Origin: Dugong dugon
Taxonomy: Eukaryota > Chordata > Mammalia > Sirenia > Dugongidae
Assembly: GCA_030035585.1 (NCBI GenBank)
Contig: CM057464.1
Coordinates: forward strand, 81,328,919 to 81,392,918
DNA: 64,000 bases
Direction of reading: 5' to 3'
Shown: piece by piece, positions 21,428-33,839 of the stretch
Numbering within the stretch: the first letter of the stretch is position 1
How the letters are laid out: every line of letters begins with the position of its first letter
Notes under the pieces: model-generated
Database searches by the model: none
What the model saw: the letters and a program-made list of their open reading frames with translations, nothing else
What the model was told of the DNA's origin: nothing
Made by a program: the position numbers and the translations under genes

Positions 21428-21935
21428 ACTTTTTTTTTAGTATTTTATTGTGCTTTTGGTGACAGCTTACCCAGAAAGTGAGGTTCACATTTAATAATTT
21501 CTTTATATATTGTTCAGGGACATTTGTTACATTTTTTACGATGTGTCAACATTCTCTTTATTTCCATTCTGGTTGTTCCCTGCCCCCCACCCCTTACCTT
21601 CTCATCTCCCTTCTCATCTTGAAACAACCTGAAGGGTCATATTTAGAGCCCCTGTGGAGTTAGATGAGGTCTTTGTTTAAACTATACCAGAGACCGCCTT
21701 CTGTGTCTACCCAATTCTTTGTCCTTCCCTGCCTTTACACAGGCATTGATCCCAAGGGCACTTTTATGCATACTGATATACATCTATGCCTCTTGAGGTA
21801 TCCAATCTGGGACAGAAGAGATCTATAAAAATTTTCCCCCAAGATTGGTAACTATTTATTTCAACACTATTTATTGAATAATTTTTATCTTTCTTCTGGT
21901 TTTGTGATGGCTCCTTATCATACAGTAAGTAACTC
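21428..21935 (-). mobile_element. old L1 3' fragment
   Basis: The plus strand starts with a T run and 'tattttattgtgcttttggtgacagcttac', which is a reversed L1 3' end. It ends with 'tttcaacactatttattgaata', typical of the L1 ORF2 C-terminal half. The distance is too short for a complete 3' part, so it is internally deleted. Confidence 0.65.
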
Positions 21936-21961
21936 TAGGTGGTAGAGTCCATGTAATTATG

Positions 21962-22023
21962 TGATTGTATATGTGCATATGTATGTGTGCTTGTGTATAC
22001 AAATGCACACACACACACTCATA
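21962..22023. repeat. TG/CA-rich simple repeat
   Basis: Impure alternation of TG, TATG and CA units ending in CACACACACAC. Confidence 0.7.
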
Positions 22024-22193
22024 TGAGGAGAGTGGTTGAACATAGCAGGGCTCGAGTGTTTGTTAAAGAAACTATAAAATGAAGGATGAGTCATGAATTC
22101 TTTTAAATATCATTCAGAAAAATTTTGGCTAACCCCAGAAGGAATGTGGAATATTTAAAGCAGGAAAATGATAGCATCTATATATGTATCTAT

Positions 22194-22258
22194 ACCTATA
22201 GATAGATAGATATAGATATATAGATAGGCAGATAGATAGATAGATAGATAGGCAGGCA
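22194..22258. repeat. GATA microsatellite
   Basis: Interrupted GATA/GATATA/GGCA units with one pure block of about five GATA units. Confidence 0.85.
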
Positions 22259-22417
22259 AGAAGTAGCAGTGTAGCTTGTATATTAACAGGCCAATTTAGA
22301 GGTTATTATAGCAGAAGAGGTGAGAGATGATGAATACCTAAAATAGGATGTTGTCACAAGCAAAACCTAAGAGACTCATTAGAGACATTTTTGAAGCTAG
22401 AATTGATGGTACTTAGT

Positions 22418-22638
22418 GACAACATAAGAAGACCTGGAGGTGCAAATGTTAAGTGCTCAGCTGCTAAATGAAAGGTTGGTGGTTAGAACCCACTCAGCGG
22501 CTCCATGGGAGAAAGACCTGGTGATTTGCTTCCATAAAGATAACAGCCTAGAAAACCCTATTGGGCAGTTCTACTGTGTCACATTAGGTAGCTATGAGTG
22601 GAAATTGACTAGAAGGTACCTAACAACAGGGACAACAT
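22418..22638 (+). mobile_element. AfroSINE with 8-base TSD
   Basis: SINE at 22427-22630, complete from 'cctggaggtgcaaatg' to the RTE-like end 'ggtacctaacaacagg'. The direct repeat GACAACAT is at 22418-22425 and 22631-22638. Confidence 0.87.
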
Positions 22639-22782
22639 GAGTTTTTATCAATTACAAGGTGTTAAAAACATTTTAACACAATATATTTTAAGAATACATT
22701 ATCCGAATTTAAAATATTAGAAATATATCTATTCTGTAGAAAAAAGGGATAATTTATTCTTTAGGCACACATTCATACCTAG

Positions 22783-23013
22783 GCTAGTACTATCCAAAAA
22801 ATGAAGTCCGTTGCCGTTGAGTGGATTCTGACTCATGATGACCCTATAGGACGAGGTAAACAACCCCATAGGGTTTCCAAGGCTATAAATCCTTATGGAA
22901 GGAGACTGCTACATATTTCTCCCATGGAGTAGCTGGTGGTTTTGAACTGCCAACCTTTTAGTTAGCAACCCAACATTTTAACCACCATTCTACCAGGGCT
23001 CCTTAGCTAGTAC
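22783..23013 (-). mobile_element. AfroSINE with 8-base TSD
   Basis: Full-length minus-strand copy between the direct repeats GCTAGTAC (22783-22790 and 23006-23013). The right end shows the complementary head 'ccaccattctaccagggctcc'. Confidence 0.88.
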
Positions 23014-23803
23014 AGTGAGTGGTGAATGATGCATTAACCTATTTTTGTTGTTCGTGTGTTTATGGAAGAAAACATTTACATTTAAATTTATGAATCTTTT
23101 TTTTAATTTTATTGTTGTACTTTAAGTGAAAGTTTACAATTCAAGTTAGAGTCTCATACAAAAACTTGTATATGCATTGTTATGTGACCGTAATTGCTCT
23201 CCCTATACTGTGACAGCACATTCCTCCTTTCCACACTTGATTTCCTGTGTCCATTCAACGAGGTCCTGACCCCTCTCTGCCTTCTCATCTCACCTCCTGA
23301 CAGGAGCTGCCCATTTAGCCTCATGTATCTACTTGAACTAAGAAGCACACTATTCACGATTATCATTTTATGTCCCAGAGTCCAGTCTAATCTTTAACTG
23401 AAGAGTTGGCCTCAGGAATGGTTTTAGTGCTGGGTTGACAGAGAGTCCGGGGGCCATGCTCTCTAGGACTCCTCCAGTTTCAGTCAGACCATTAAGTCTG
23501 GTTTTTTACTAGAATTTGAGTTCTGCAACCCACTTTTTCTCCTGCTTCAACAGGGACTCTCTGTTGTGTTCCTTGTCAGGGCAGTCCTTGGTGGTAGCCA
23601 GGCACCATCTAGTTCTTCTGGTCTCAGGCTGATGCAATGTCCAGTTTATGTGGACCTTTCTGTCTCTTGGGCTAATGCTTTCCTTGGGACTTTGGTGTTC
23701 TTCATTATCCTTTACTCCAGGTGGATTGGGACCAATTGATGTATCTTAGATGGTCACTCGCTAGCTTTTAAGACCCCAGATGCCACTCACTGAAGTAGGA
23801 TGC

Positions 23804-24776
23804 AGAACATTTTCTTTTTTTTAATTGTACTTCAGGTGAAGGTTTACAGAACAAATAGTTTCTCATTAAACAGTAGTACACATATTGTTTTATGACATTG
23901 GTGAACAACCCCACGACATGTCAACCCTCTCCCTTCTCCACCTTTTTTTTCTGGTGACAATATACACAGCCAAATATACACCATTTCAAAAATTTCTACA
24001 TGCACAGTTCAGTGACATCAACCACACTCTTCTGATTGTGCTGCTATTCTCACTTTAGATGAAGGTTTACAGATCAAAATAGTTTCTCATTAAACAGTAC
24101 ACGTGTTGCCCTATGACAATGGTTAACAAACTCACAACACATCAACACTGTCCTTACTCAACCTTGGGTTCCCTATCACCAGCTTTCCTGTCCCCTTCTG
24201 CCTTCTAGCTCTTGTCCCTGGACTGCTGTGCCGCATTAGTCCCATTTGGTTTTATGGGGCTTTCTGCTCCCCGGCTGAATGGTGAACCTTGGAAGTGACT
24301 TTACCACTGAGCTTAAAGGGTGTCTGGGGGCCATACTCTCGGGGTTTCTCCAGTCTCTTTTAGGCCAGTAAATCTTGCCTTTTTTTTTGTGAGTTAGAAT
24401 TATGTTCTACATCCTTCTCCAGCTCTGTCTAGAACCCTCTGTTGTGATCCTGATCAGAGCAGTCAGTGGTGGTAGCCGGGCACCATCTTGCTGTACTGGA
24501 CTCAGCCTGGTGGAGGCCTTGGTAGCTCTGGAGAATTAGTCTTTCGGACTAATCTTTTCCTTGTATCCTGTTCTCTTCATTCTCCCTAGCTCCCAAAGGG
24601 ATGAAACCAGTGGAGTATCTTAGATGGCCGCTCACAGGCTTTTAAGACCCCAGACACTACTCACGAAGGTAGAATGTAGAGCGTTGTCTTTATGAGCTGT
24701 GTTATGCCAATTGAGCTAGATGTTCCCCTAGACCATGGTCCCTACAACCCTCCACCCAGCAATAGAACATTTTCTT
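23804..24776 (-). mobile_element. L1 3' fragment nested in the older L1, with TSD
   Basis: The insert at 23817-24763 (947 bases) lies in the 3' UTR of the host L1. The direct repeat AGAACATTTTCTT (23804-23816, 24764-24776) is perfect, and host sequence is continuous across it. The insert has the same internal layout as 19838-20829, including two copies of the 'gaaggtttacaga' block, and is also coding-free. Confidence 0.9.
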
Positions 24777-25040
24777 AATAAACTTTGTTATGCCAGTTGA
24801 CCTAGATGTTCCCTGAAAGCATAGTCCCCAGACGTCAGCCACTGCTATTTCCCTTGAGGTGTTTGGTTCTATTCAGGAAACTTCTTAGCTTTGGTTTATT
24901 CCAGTTGTGCTGACTTCCCCTGTAGTGTGTGCTGTCCTTCCCTTCACCTAAGATAATTCTTATCTACTATCTAGTTATTGAATACCTCTCTCCCTCCCTC
25001 ACCACCCTCGTAACCATCAAAGAATGTTTTCTTCTATGTT

Positions 25041-28000
25041 TAAATCTTTGCTTAAATTCTTATAATAGCATAATGCCCTCCAGATTCCTCCATGTTATGT
25101 TTCAGGGATTCATCATTGTTCTTTATGGTTGTGTAGTATTCCATTGTGTAAATATGCCATAATTTGTTTATCCATTCATCCGTTGATGGTCACCTAGGTT
25201 GTTTCCATCTTTTTACTATTGTGAACACTGATGCAATGAACATGGATGTCCATATATCTATTCCTGTGACTGCTCTTATTTCTCTAGTTTTTATTTCAAG
25301 GAGTGGGATTGCTGGATAGTATGGTACTTCAATTTCTACTTTTTAAGGAAGTGCCAAATTGATTTGCAAAGTGGTTGTACAATTTTGCATTCCCCCCAAC
25401 AGTGTATAAGTGCTCCAGTCTCTCCACAACCTCCCCAACATTTACTATTTTGTGTTTTTTGGATTAATGCTAGCCTAGTTGGAGTGAGATGGTATCCCTT
25501 TGTAGTTTTGATTTGCATTTCTTGAATGGCTAATGATTGTGAGCATTTCTTCATGTGTCTGTTAGCCACCTGAACATCTTCTTCTGTGAACTACCTGTTT
25601 ATATACTTTCCTCATTTTTTAATTGGGTTATTTGTCTTTCTGTTGTTGAGGTTTTGCAGTATCTTGTAGATTTTAGAGAATAGATGCTGATTGGACTTGT
25701 CATAGCCAAAATTTTTTCCCAGTCTGTAGGTTGTCTTTTCACTCCTTTGGTGAACTCTTTTGATGAGCACAAGTGTTTGATTTTTAGGAGCTTCCAGTTA
25801 TCTAGTCTCTCTTCTGGTGTTTGTGCATTGTTACGTATGGTTTGTATTCTGATTATGCCATGTATTAGGGCTCCTAACGTTGTCCCTATTTTTTCTTCCC
25901 TGATCTTTATCATTTTCAATTTTATATTTAGGTCTTTGATTCATCTTGAGTTAGTTTTTGTGTATGGTGTGAAGTAGGGGTCTTGTTTCAGTTTTTTACA
26001 GATGGATATCCAGTTATGCCAGCAGTATTTGTTAAACAGACTGTCTTTTCCACAATTAATGGGCTTTGGGCCTTTGTCAAATATCAGCTGCTCATAGGTG
26101 AATAAATTTATGTCTGGATTCTCAATGCTGTTCCATTGGTCTATGTATCTATTTTGGACCAGTACCATGCTGTTTTGACTACTGTAGTGGTAACATAGGT
26201 TCTAAAATCAGGTAGTGTGAGGCCTCCCATTCTATTCTTCTTCTTCAGTAATGCTTTACTTATCTGGGGACTCTTCCATATGAAGTTGGTGAGTTTTTCT
26301 CCATCTCATTAAAAAATGCTGTTGGAATTTGGATTGGGATTCCATTGTATCTGCAGATCACTTTGGGTAGAATTAACATTTTCAAAACGTTGAATCTTCC
26401 TATCCATGAGCAAAGTATGTTTTTCCACTTATGCAGGTCTCTTTTGGTTTCTTGCAGTAGTGCCTTGCGGTTTTCCTTCTATAGGTCTTTTACATCTCTG
26501 GTTGGATTTATTCCTAAGTATTTTATCTTCTTGGGGGCTATTGTAAATGGTATCAGCGATTCCTCTTCGAAGTTCTCTTTGTTGGTGTAGAGGAATCCAA
26601 TTTATTTTTGTATGTTTATCCTGTATCCTAAAACTTTGCTGAAATTTTCTATTAGTTCCAGTAGTTTTCTTGCTGATTCTTTGGGGTTTTCTGTGTATAA
26701 GATCATATCATCTCAAAATACAGATACATTTACTTCTTCCCTACTAATTTGGATGCCCTTTATTTCTTTTTCTAGCCTAATTGCTCTGGCTAGGACCTCC
26801 AGCACAATGTTGAATAAAAGTGGTGATAAAGGGCATCCTTGTCTGGTTATTGTTCTCAAGGGGAATGCTTTCAAACTCTCCCCATTTAGGATGATGTTGA
26901 CTGTTGGATTTGTAAAAATGCCTTTAAATATGTTGAGGAATTTCCCTTCTTTTCCTGTTTTGTTGAGACTTTTTATTGTGAACGGGTGTTGGACTTTGTC
27001 AAATATCTTTTCTGCATCAATTGATAAGATCGTGTGGTTCTTATCTTTTGCTTTATTAATGTGATGTATTACATTGATTGTTTTTCTAATGTTGAACCAT
27101 CCCTGCATACCTGTTATAAATCCCACTTGATCATAGTGAATTATTTTTTTGCTATGTTGCTGAGTTCTATCGGCTAGAATTTTCTTGAGGATTTTTGCGT
27201 CAATGTTTCTGAGGGATATTGGTCTCAAATTCTCTTTTTTTGTGGTGTCTTTATCTGTTTTAAGTATCAGGGTTATGCTGGCTTCATAGAATGAGTTTGA
27301 GAGTATTCCATCCTTTTCTATGCTCTGAAATATCTTCAGTAGTAGTGATGTTAACTCATCTCTGAAAGTTTGGTTGAATTCTCCAGTGAAACCGTCCAGA
27401 CCAGGGCTTTTCTTTTTGTTGGGAGTTTTCTAATTACGTTTTCCATCTCTTTTTTTGTTATAGGTTTATTTAGTTTTTCTACCTCTGTTTGTGTTAGTTT
27501 AGATAGGTAGTGAATTTCTAGAAATTTGTCCATTTCTTCTAGGTTTTCAAATTTGTTAGAGTATAATTTTTCATGGTATTCTGTGATGATCCTTTTAATT
27601 TCAGTTGGGTTTGTTGTGGTAGCTCTCATATCATTTCTTGTACAGCTTATATGTTTGCTCTCCTGTTTTTCTTTTGTCAGTTTGGCCAATGGTTTGTTGA
27701 TTTTGTTGATCTTTTCAAGGAATCATTTTTTGGTCTTGTTAACTTTTTAAATTGTTTTCCTATTCTCCATTTCATTTTATTCTGCTTTAATTCTTATTAT
27801 TTCCTTTCTTCTGGTGCCCGAGGGCTTCTTTTGCTGCTCTCTTTCTACTTATCCCAGTTATAGGGTTAGTGTTTTCATTTTGGCCCTTTCTTCTTTTTGG
27901 ATGTGTGCATTTATGCTATAAACTAACATCTGAGCACTGCTTTTGCTGTGTCCGAAGGGTTCTGATATGTTGGGTTTTCATTCTCATTGGATTCTATGAA

Positions 28001-28811
28001 TTTCTTTATTCCATCCTTAATTTCCTCTATAACCCAGTAGTTTTTGAACAAGGTGTTGTTCAGTTTCCATTTGTTTGATATTTTTTTCCTTGCTTTTTCT
28101 GTTATTGATTACTACTTTTATGGCTTTATGATCAGAAAAGATGCTGATATTCTGATGCTTTGGATTCTGTTAAGGCTGTTTTATGGCATAATATGTGGTC
28201 TATTCTGGAGAACGTTCCATGTGCACTGGAAAAGAAAGTATATTAGTCAGCTGTTGGATGGAGTTTTTAGTATATGTTAAAGAGATCAAGTTGGTCGATT
28301 GTAGCATTTAGATCTTCCGTGTCTTTATTAAGCTTCTTTCTAGATAATCTGTCCTTCACCGAAAGTGGTGGTTGAAGTCTCCTACTATTATTGTGGAGCT
28401 GTCTGTCTCGGTTTTCAACGCGTTAGAGTTTGTTTTATGTATTTTGGAGCCCTGTCGTTGGGTTCATAAATATTTATTATAGTTATATCTTCCTGGTGTA
28501 TTGCCACTTATTCATTATATAGTGTCCTTCCTTATCCTTTGTGGTGGATTTTACTTTAAAAAGTCTATTTTGTCAGAGATTAATATTGCCATGCCTATTC
28601 TTTTTTGAGTGTTATTTGCTTGATATATTTTTTTCCATCCTTTGAGTTTTAGTTTGTTTGTGTCTTTAAACCTAAGGTATGTCTCTTATAGGCAGCATAT
28701 AGACAGATCGTGTTTTTAAATCCATTCTGGCACTCTCTGTCTCTTTATTGGTGCATTTAGTCTATTTACATTCAACGTAATTATTGATAGATATGGGTTT
28801 AGTGCCGTCAT
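25041..28811 (-). pseudogene. L1 ORF2 relic (endonuclease and reverse transcriptase)
   Basis: The start is placed at the ATG at 28811-28809, giving 'MTALNPYLSIITLNVNRLNA', the usual endonuclease start. Later blocks include 'TEIKRIITEYHEKLYSNKFE', the RT region '[20 protein letters not shown]' and '[17 protein letters not shown]', the pre-catalytic '[20 protein letters not shown]', and the C-terminal Cys motif '[19 protein letters not shown]' (25.4-25.5 kb). A TGA at 26715-26713 replaces the alanine of the FADD catalytic box, and another TGA replaces the tryptophan of 'KKWFFEK' near 27725. Frameshifts also occur, for example near 27420. Not functional. Confidence 0.9.
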
Positions 28812-29289
28812 TTTGATGCCTTTTTTTGTGTGTTGTTGACAATTTCTTTGTTCCACTTAATTTTCTGTGCTGAGTCCTTTTTCTTTATGTATTTTCTTTT
28901 CATCTACTTCATTATTGTTGATTTTGTATTTCTTGAGTGTTTATATTTTTCTTATTTTTTTATTTTAATATGTAGGATTGTTAGTTTCCTTTGTTGTTAC
29001 CTTAATATTTATTTTTCTACGTTTAAACCAGTCTTTTATTTCTTTATATCGTCTTGACTTCCTCTCCATATGAAAAATCTATGTCTACATTTTTAGTCCC
29101 TCTTTTTTGTTTTAATGTTGTCACCTTTTACATATTGACATCTCTGTTCCCCTATTTTCAATGTTTTAGCTTTGATTTATTTTTGTGACTTCCCTATCTG
29201 GGTTGGTATCTGGTTGCTCTGTCCTGTTTTCTAGTCTTGGGTTGTCATCTGATGTTACTGATTTTCTAACCGAAGGACTCCCTTTAGTA

Positions 29290-30200
29290 TGTCTTCTAAT
29301 TTTGGTTTAGTTTTTGCGAATTCCCTAAACTTTTGTTTATCTGGAACTGCCCTAAATTTGCCATTGTATTTGAGAGACAGTTTTCTTGGATATATAATTA
29401 TTGGCTGGCAGATTTTTTTCCTTCAAGCTTTTATATATGTCATCCCACTGCCTTCTTTCCTGTGTGATTTCTGCTGAGTAGTTTGAGCTTAGTCTTAGTA
29501 ACTCTCATTTGTAGATGACTTTTCATTTATTCCTAGCCACTCTTAAAATTCTCTCTTTATCTTTGGTTTTGGCAAGTTTAGGATTATAATATATCTTGGT
29601 GACTTTCTTTTGGGACCTATTTTATGTAGGTTCAATGAGCATCTTGGATAGATATCTTCCAATCTTTCGTGATGTCAGGGAATTTTTCTGCCAACAAATC
29701 TTCAACAATTCTCTGAATTTTCTGTTATCCCCCCCATTCTGGTACTCCAGTCACTTGTAGGTTATTACTCTTGATAGAGTCGAACAGAATTCTTAGGGTA
29801 TCTTCATGTTTTTTCATTCTTTTATCTGATTTTTCCTCATATTAAGTTGGTGTCAAGTGCTTTATCTTCAGTCTCACTAATTATGACTTTGATTGCCTCC
29901 ATTCCGCTCCTATGACTTTCTATTGTGTTGTCTAATTCTGAAATTTTATTGTTAATTTTCTGAATTTCTGATTGTTGTCTCTCTATGGATTCTTGTAGCC
30001 TGTTAAATTTGTCATTACATTCTTCTCTAATCTTTGGAAGTTCATGTATTGGTTGGTCTACTTTTTGCCTAATACCCTTCTTGATCTCTTGAAGAGTTCT
30101 GTATATTAATTTTTGCATTCTGCCTCCAGTAATTCCAAGAAATTCTCTTCCTCTGGAAAATTTCTTGATTCTTTGTTTTGTGAGCTTGCTGAAGCCATCA
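29290..30200 (-). pseudogene. L1 ORF1 relic (RNA-binding protein)
   Basis: The start ATG near 30190 ('atggcttcagcaagctc' on the minus strand) leads into a coiled-coil-like region at 30118-29837 ('RLQESIERQQSEIQKINNKI', 'SELDNTIESHRSGMEAIKV'). The frame is then lost. Traces of the RNA-recognition and C-terminal domains reach about 29290 ('gataaacaaaagtttaggga' on the minus strand). L1 ORF1 proteins normally form trimers through this coiled coil and bind L1 RNA. This one is broken. Confidence 0.8.
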
Positions 30201-31633
30201 TGGTCTGCCTTTTTATGTGATTTGATACTATTGTCTCTGAGCCATCAATAACTTATTATATTTATTTATGTTTTCTTACTGTGTCCTAGCTTCTTGTTTT
30301 TTTGTTTGTTTGTTTGTCTTGATACACCCAAATGGACTACTTGTGTGAGCCAGCCCAATCACTGGTGCCCCTGACGCTCCAAAGTCCTGCCACCAGGTGA
30401 CCTGATCTGCCACTAAGTATGTGAGCCCAGGAGTCTGCCAACTCCTTCTGTATGGATTCAGCTCAGATGTCCAGATAGTTGGCCATCAAGTGTGTGGTGC
30501 AGGCTCTCACCTACAGTCCTAGATAGGAGTGGATAATTGGTATAGGCACAGGCATCTGGCTGCAGCAGGGGATCACAAGCTGAGTAAGGCAGGGGGCTGA
30601 GGGCTGCCTCTGACTCTCTGGGAGGAAATTGTGTCCCTATTCCCTAGAGCACGTAGGTGGGTGGGTTTTGCAGCCTGAACATGAGCACCCAATGCTATTG
30701 GGTATAAGGACTGTGGGACACCACTTATTCTTGGGCCCCTTTCACAGGTGGCTAGGTGGCATGGGTGGAGCTACCCATCCTCAGGCCCCTGATGTGCATA
30801 GGTGAAAACCCTGCTTAATGGGCAGAGCAGTGTCAAATGTCACGAACCTGCCACTTCACAGCTGAAACAGTTGAAGTTAGACCTCAGGTATATAACCTGT
30901 TGTACTGTGATAATGAAGGCCTACACTGTTGAAATAGGCCCGCACAAGTCTCTGTAGGGGGAAAGGCACTCAAAGTCCATGAATCCCTTATGTCTACGCC
31001 TAGGGAAAGTAGCTGTGCCTACCCTGAGTTCCTGGCTTAGGGGAGCCGGTAGATTATTTTTTCCCCTGTTTGTTAATTTGTTCCCTCTCCAAGGCCAGGA
31101 GAATGGCTCAGAGCATGTGATGGGTCCTACTTCCAGCCCAGGGGACTCAGCAATTGCTGAAGCCACCCCAGACTCAGTACAGAGCAGGGAGTGGAGAGGT
31201 AAATGGGAGATAGTTTTTTCCCAAAGGGGGTGTTTTTGATCTGCACAGTAGGCCAAATGTAAGTACTTATCTTTCACAGATGGAGTGCTTCTTCTCACTG
31301 GTTCTGGATGACTGAGTATACTCTCCGGAGCTGGGTCTCTTCCACTGTGGAAAATGCCTCCTGAGCACCACTGCTTGCCTGTCTCACTGTGCAACATGAG
31401 CTGATCCATCCTGAAGGACTCAGGTTCTCACTAGGTCAGGTCTGGCAACTCCTCTCTACTTCTGAACCATCTCTCCCTCCCCGTGTCACTCAGTCCAACT
31501 CCTTAACTTTGCCTTTGATGTTCAGGGCTCCTAGATTGTCATATATAATCAATTCACTTGTTTTTTTGAGTCTTTATTGTAAGCGGAACCACTGGAAGCA
31601 TTATACTACTCCACCATCTTGGTCCTGCCCTTC
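30201..31633 (-). promoter_or_regulatory. L1 5' UTR (decayed internal promoter)
   Basis: About 1.4 kb of higher-GC sequence between the L1 5' end and ORF1, matching 33840-35245 on the other strand. L1 5' UTRs carry the element's RNA polymerase II promoter. The ORFs at 30921-31409 and 30979-31239 overlap antisense within it and are not genes. Confidence 0.7.
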
Positions 31634-31649
31634 AAATTCATAAATCTTT

Positions 31650-32526
31650 AAAACATAAAAATTACAACTGAATAATTTAAGAACACCCGTACTGAGACTA
31701 CTTTGAAAGAATGTAAATAATTGAAGAGAGGAACATAAAGTGTTTGTCCTTATTTTCTATTAATAACAAAAGTTAATAATAACGAAAATAATATATTTGT
31801 GGATTTCGTATTTTTATTGGGTATAAAGATTAAAATTTGTGGAAATCTATGTTGATGGCATATCATGATTATGAAGATTCATGTTATAGTTGGAACTCAG
31901 TGTTTATTAAACTCACAATTATCTAACAAGATGTGGAGAAAGTAATTCAAAAGTAGATCTTCTGATGCTAGAGTTTAAGTGCTCTACTATATCCTTCTCT
32001 ACACTATTATTTCAATAGCTTATGCATGAAATATTGTTTTTGTCAGACACAGGGAAGGAGGTTTGCTCAAATATATTTGATATGAAAAAAATGTTGCTGA
32101 TGTATAATATAATAAAACAGACACATCATAAATTTGCAAAATGTTTAGTGTTAAGAGATATAAGAAAAACGTGGCATATTATTAATTCCCAATATTTCAT
32201 AATTGATTTATTTGAAAAAACTAAGGAGTTGTTCAAAGAAAATGAAATACATACAATAAATAAATGCTATAAATGAAATTTATTTGTTAAAAATATTATT
32301 TTATATGATAAATGTATTTCAAAATTTATTTTTATACTAAAATATTAAATTGAATTTGATCCACATGAAAATAATTTAAGCACAATGTTTAAAACTGATA
32401 TATTATTTGGTTCTTTGCCATGTCTGCTTAGCATGGATTTTTTTTTTTAATCCAATTTTCTTTCTCTATTATTCCATCCTGGCCAATGTATTTCCTATGT
32501 GGAAGTGGCTTCAGGAGCAATGTCTT
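31650..32526. other. spacer between the two L1s, left part
   Basis: Very AT-rich, no recognised repeat. An 84-codon ORF at 32022-32276 lacks any known domain and has typical AT-rich chance composition. Confidence 0.45.
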
Positions 32527-32760
32527 TTACCAAGGGCTTCTGTTGTTGTTATTAGTTGTCACTGAGTCAATTCTGACTCATGGTGACCTATGTGAGTAGA
32601 GCAGAACTGCACTCCATGGGATTTTCAGGGCTGTGACATTTTGGAATCAGATCACCAAGTGTTGCTTCTGAGGCACTTCTGAGTTGGTTTGAACTTCCCA
32701 CCTTTTCTTTAGTAGTTCTGCACTTAACATTTGTGCCACCCAGAGATTCCTTACCAAGGG
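32527..32760 (-). mobile_element. AfroSINE (second subtype) with TSD
   Basis: SINE at 32537-32750. The direct repeat TTACCAAGGG is perfect at 32527-32536 and 32751-32760. The tail reads 'ctgttgttgttattagttg' on the plus strand, an (AAC)n/AAT tail on the minus strand. Confidence 0.9.
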
Positions 32761-33824
32761 TTCCTAGTGCATAGAACCTTAATGGTAAGCTGGAGACTGG
32801 AAACCTGGAGGAGTGGCTTTACTAGGTCATGGAACAAAACAGATGTCTCGGGTATAGGGAACTAGAACAGAACCTAGAGGATTAACAGGCCAGGGAGATG
32901 AAAGCAGTATTTCCCAATCCTGTAAGAGTAGACCAGGACAACAGTAGAGGAAAAACATGACCTGTTATAGCATTGGCACATGCTTCCATTAAGATAAGAC
33001 AGGCAGCCCAGGTCCCTTAAAGGGACCAAGGAAGGCCTAATTATTTTAAGATTAATTTTTAACTAATATTAAGAACTCCATAAATCAAACAAGAGAAACC
33101 ACTCATCAAAACAAATAAGTCAAATACCTCTGTTATAGGTAAAGCAACAACGAATTATTGTACTTTATTGTATACACTATATTATTTCTATTATTATTAT
33201 GTTAACCTTTATTTCATAGTTAAAGAAAATGCCTATATTCTGAAAGAGACATTGAAATGATAAAAGCAACTCCTTCCTTCCTTTCTTCCTTCCTTCTTTA
33301 CCTTCTCTCCTACTTCCCTCCATCCTTCTGTTCTTCTCTCCTTTTTTCTCTGTATATTCTACAATAAACACATACTGTTTGTATAATTTTGAATTACTGT
33401 TTATGTAACTTTACCAAAATGAGAAAGTATATGTTGCAACTTAGGATTCTGATTGAGGTACAACTCTCAAAAGCAAATGCCTCTTCTTTTATTTTTTCCT
33501 TTTTAAATCTTGAGTCATAGTTAGATTGGAACTGTAAAAGCAGTGGCTTAGAAAATGCTAGAGAAAGGAGAGTGTGTGGCTTTTGAAGAATACTCTTTCT
33601 AGTCCCATTCTGACTTTAAAATAAATTGTATTAAGAGAAAAACTACCTGACAGTAAAACCTGCAGAAGTCACAAGTATGAAAGTTAATATTAGAGAAGTT
33701 TTAGGTTTTAGACAATGGTGTAATTTTAAGTACAAAGATGATGAGAGATAAAATTAGGAAAGAATAACAGGGGTTGTAAGACTTACTTTTATGTATCTGA
33801 ATTTAGAAAGCACTTTTGCACATT
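32761..33824. other. spacer between the two L1s, right part
   Basis: No gene. A pyrimidine-rich CTTC/CCTT tract lies at about 33266-33346, and the minus-strand ORF across it is low-complexity. Confidence 0.45.
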
Positions 33825-33839
33825 AAAACAAGGACACTA

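Larger units (their letters stand above)
23084..31649 (-). mobile_element. full-length L1 LINE, inactive, with TSD
   Basis: Runs from the 5' end at about 31633 (on the minus strand 'gggcaggaccaagatggtgg') to the A-rich 3' end at about 23100. The flanks AAATTTATGAATCTTT (23084-23099) and AAATTCATAAATCTTT (31634-31649) match at 14 of 16 bases and mark the insertion. Without the nested L1 fragment its length is about 7.6 kb. Order: 5' UTR, ORF1, ~480-base gap, ORF2, long 3' UTR. Both frames are broken. It is the same L1 type as the one at 33.84-41.27 kb, in opposite orientation. Confidence 0.92.

Noticed and set aside
30921..31409. 162-codon ORF
   Set aside because: Lies within the L1 5' UTR (30201-31633) and has no domain; an antisense ORF overlaps it at 30979-31239.
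32022..32276. 84-codon ORF in the L1 spacer
   Set aside because: AT-rich composition, no domain, no splice or promoter signals, and within chance length for such DNA.
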